Source: an uncultured Rhizobiaceae group bacterium (GTDB taxonomy: Bacteria > Pseudomonadota > Alphaproteobacteria > Rhizobiales > Rhizobiaceae). Taken from it: a stretch of DNA of 7,514 bases. Under the pieces are notes generated by a model. That model had not been told where the DNA came from, did no database searches, and saw only the letters and a program-made list of their open reading frames with translations. Positions 7,228 to 7,514 of the stretch are shown piece by piece. Position 1 is the first letter of the stretch. Each line of letters opens with the position of its first letter. A program made the position numbers and the translations under genes. The DNA lies in assembly GCA_937951455.1 (NCBI GenBank), contig CALFBU010000133.1, forward strand, positions 1-7,514. The letters are read 5' to 3'.

Positions 7228-7514
7228 AAATCCCTCTCCCCACGCGTGAGCAACAATACGCTTCTTCCAATCCTGAAAACTCCGCATGGGTGTCTGCAAA
7301 TGCCGGTTCCGGTAAAACACATGTGCTAACGCAACGCGTCATTCGCCTGATGCTGGATGGTAATGCGCCTGATAAAATTCTTTGTCTGACGTTTACAAAG
7401 GCAGCGGCGGCTAACATGAAAAATCGTGTGTTCAGCACGCTGTCTCAATGGACGATGCTGGATGCGGAGGCTCTTGATAAAGAGATTTCCAAAACAACCA
7501 ATCAAAAAGCAAAT
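7224..7514 (+). CDS. addA: AddA, UvrD-family helicase-nuclease subunit, N-terminal 97 residues only
   Basis: The first 97 codons of the AddA subunit, cut by the window edge; the frame stays open to the last base. The start of a UvrD/Rep-type superfamily 1 helicase is clear: a Q-motif TREQ (7-10), Walker A ANAGSGKT (25-32), and motif Ia LTFTKAAAANM (55-65). AddA is the motor that unwinds DNA at broken ends, and its C-terminal nuclease domain (beyond this window) works with that of AddB. The ATG overlaps the addB TGA by four bases (ATGA), giving translational coupling that would keep the two subunits in balance. The pairing with addB separates it from UvrD, PcrA or RecB, which share these motifs. 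Confidence 0.93.
   Translation, partial: MKIPLPTREQQYASSNPENSAWVSANAGSGKTHVLTQRVIRLMLDGNAPDKILCLTFTKAAAANMKNRVFSTLSQWTMLDAEALDKEISKTTNQKAN

Noticed and set aside
7139..7438. 99-codon minus-strand frame across the addB-addA junction
   Set aside because: It is antisense to the AddA Walker A and motif Ia coding region, which is clearly the real gene.

Overview
This window looks like a chromosomal segment from an alphaproteobacterium, most likely of the Hyphomicrobiales/Rhizobiales type. The evidence is the gene order (DivL-like pseudokinase, then a TsaE–sugar kinase fusion, then a MurU-like nucleotidyltransferase, then addB, then addA) and the alphaproteobacterial form of AddB. Base composition looks moderate by eye (mid-40s % GC, not computed), which is low for terrestrial rhizobia. 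Species cannot be named from this window.

Layout: all five genes lie on the + strand and fill almost the whole window. Bases 1-1715 hold the 3' part of a PAS-domain sensor kinase whose phosphoacceptor histidine is replaced by tyrosine, the hallmark of DivL. Four bases later starts a 497-codon fusion gene (1720-3213). Its N-terminal third is TsaE, the ATPase for tRNA t6A synthesis, and the rest is an aminoglycoside-phosphotransferase-fold kinase resembling the anomeric sugar kinase AmgK. A 76-base spacer (3214-3289) follows, the only real intergenic stretch. It leads to a 251-codon nucleotidyltransferase resembling MurU (3290-4045). addB (4072-7227) encodes a 1051-residue protein with a PD-(D/E)XK nuclease domain at its C terminus. 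addA starts in an ATGA overlap with the addB stop and runs off the right edge after 97 codons.

How they fit together: the cluster mixes cell-cycle control (DivL acting on CckA-CtrA), tRNA modification (TsaE), probable salvage of peptidoglycan amino sugars (AmgK-like kinase plus MurU-like uridylyltransferase) and double-strand break repair (AddAB). The close packing and lack of any visible terminator suggest co-transcription. The AmgK/MurU and AddA/AddB pairs each make functional sense; a link between the other modules is inference only.

I see no mobile elements, tRNA or rRNA genes, CRISPR arrays or long repeats. The points most worth a second look are the Tyr substitution (with a second change in the neighbouring phosphatase motif), the TsaE-kinase fusion beside MurU, the atypical start of addB, and a short leader ORF overlapping the nucleotidyltransferase start.
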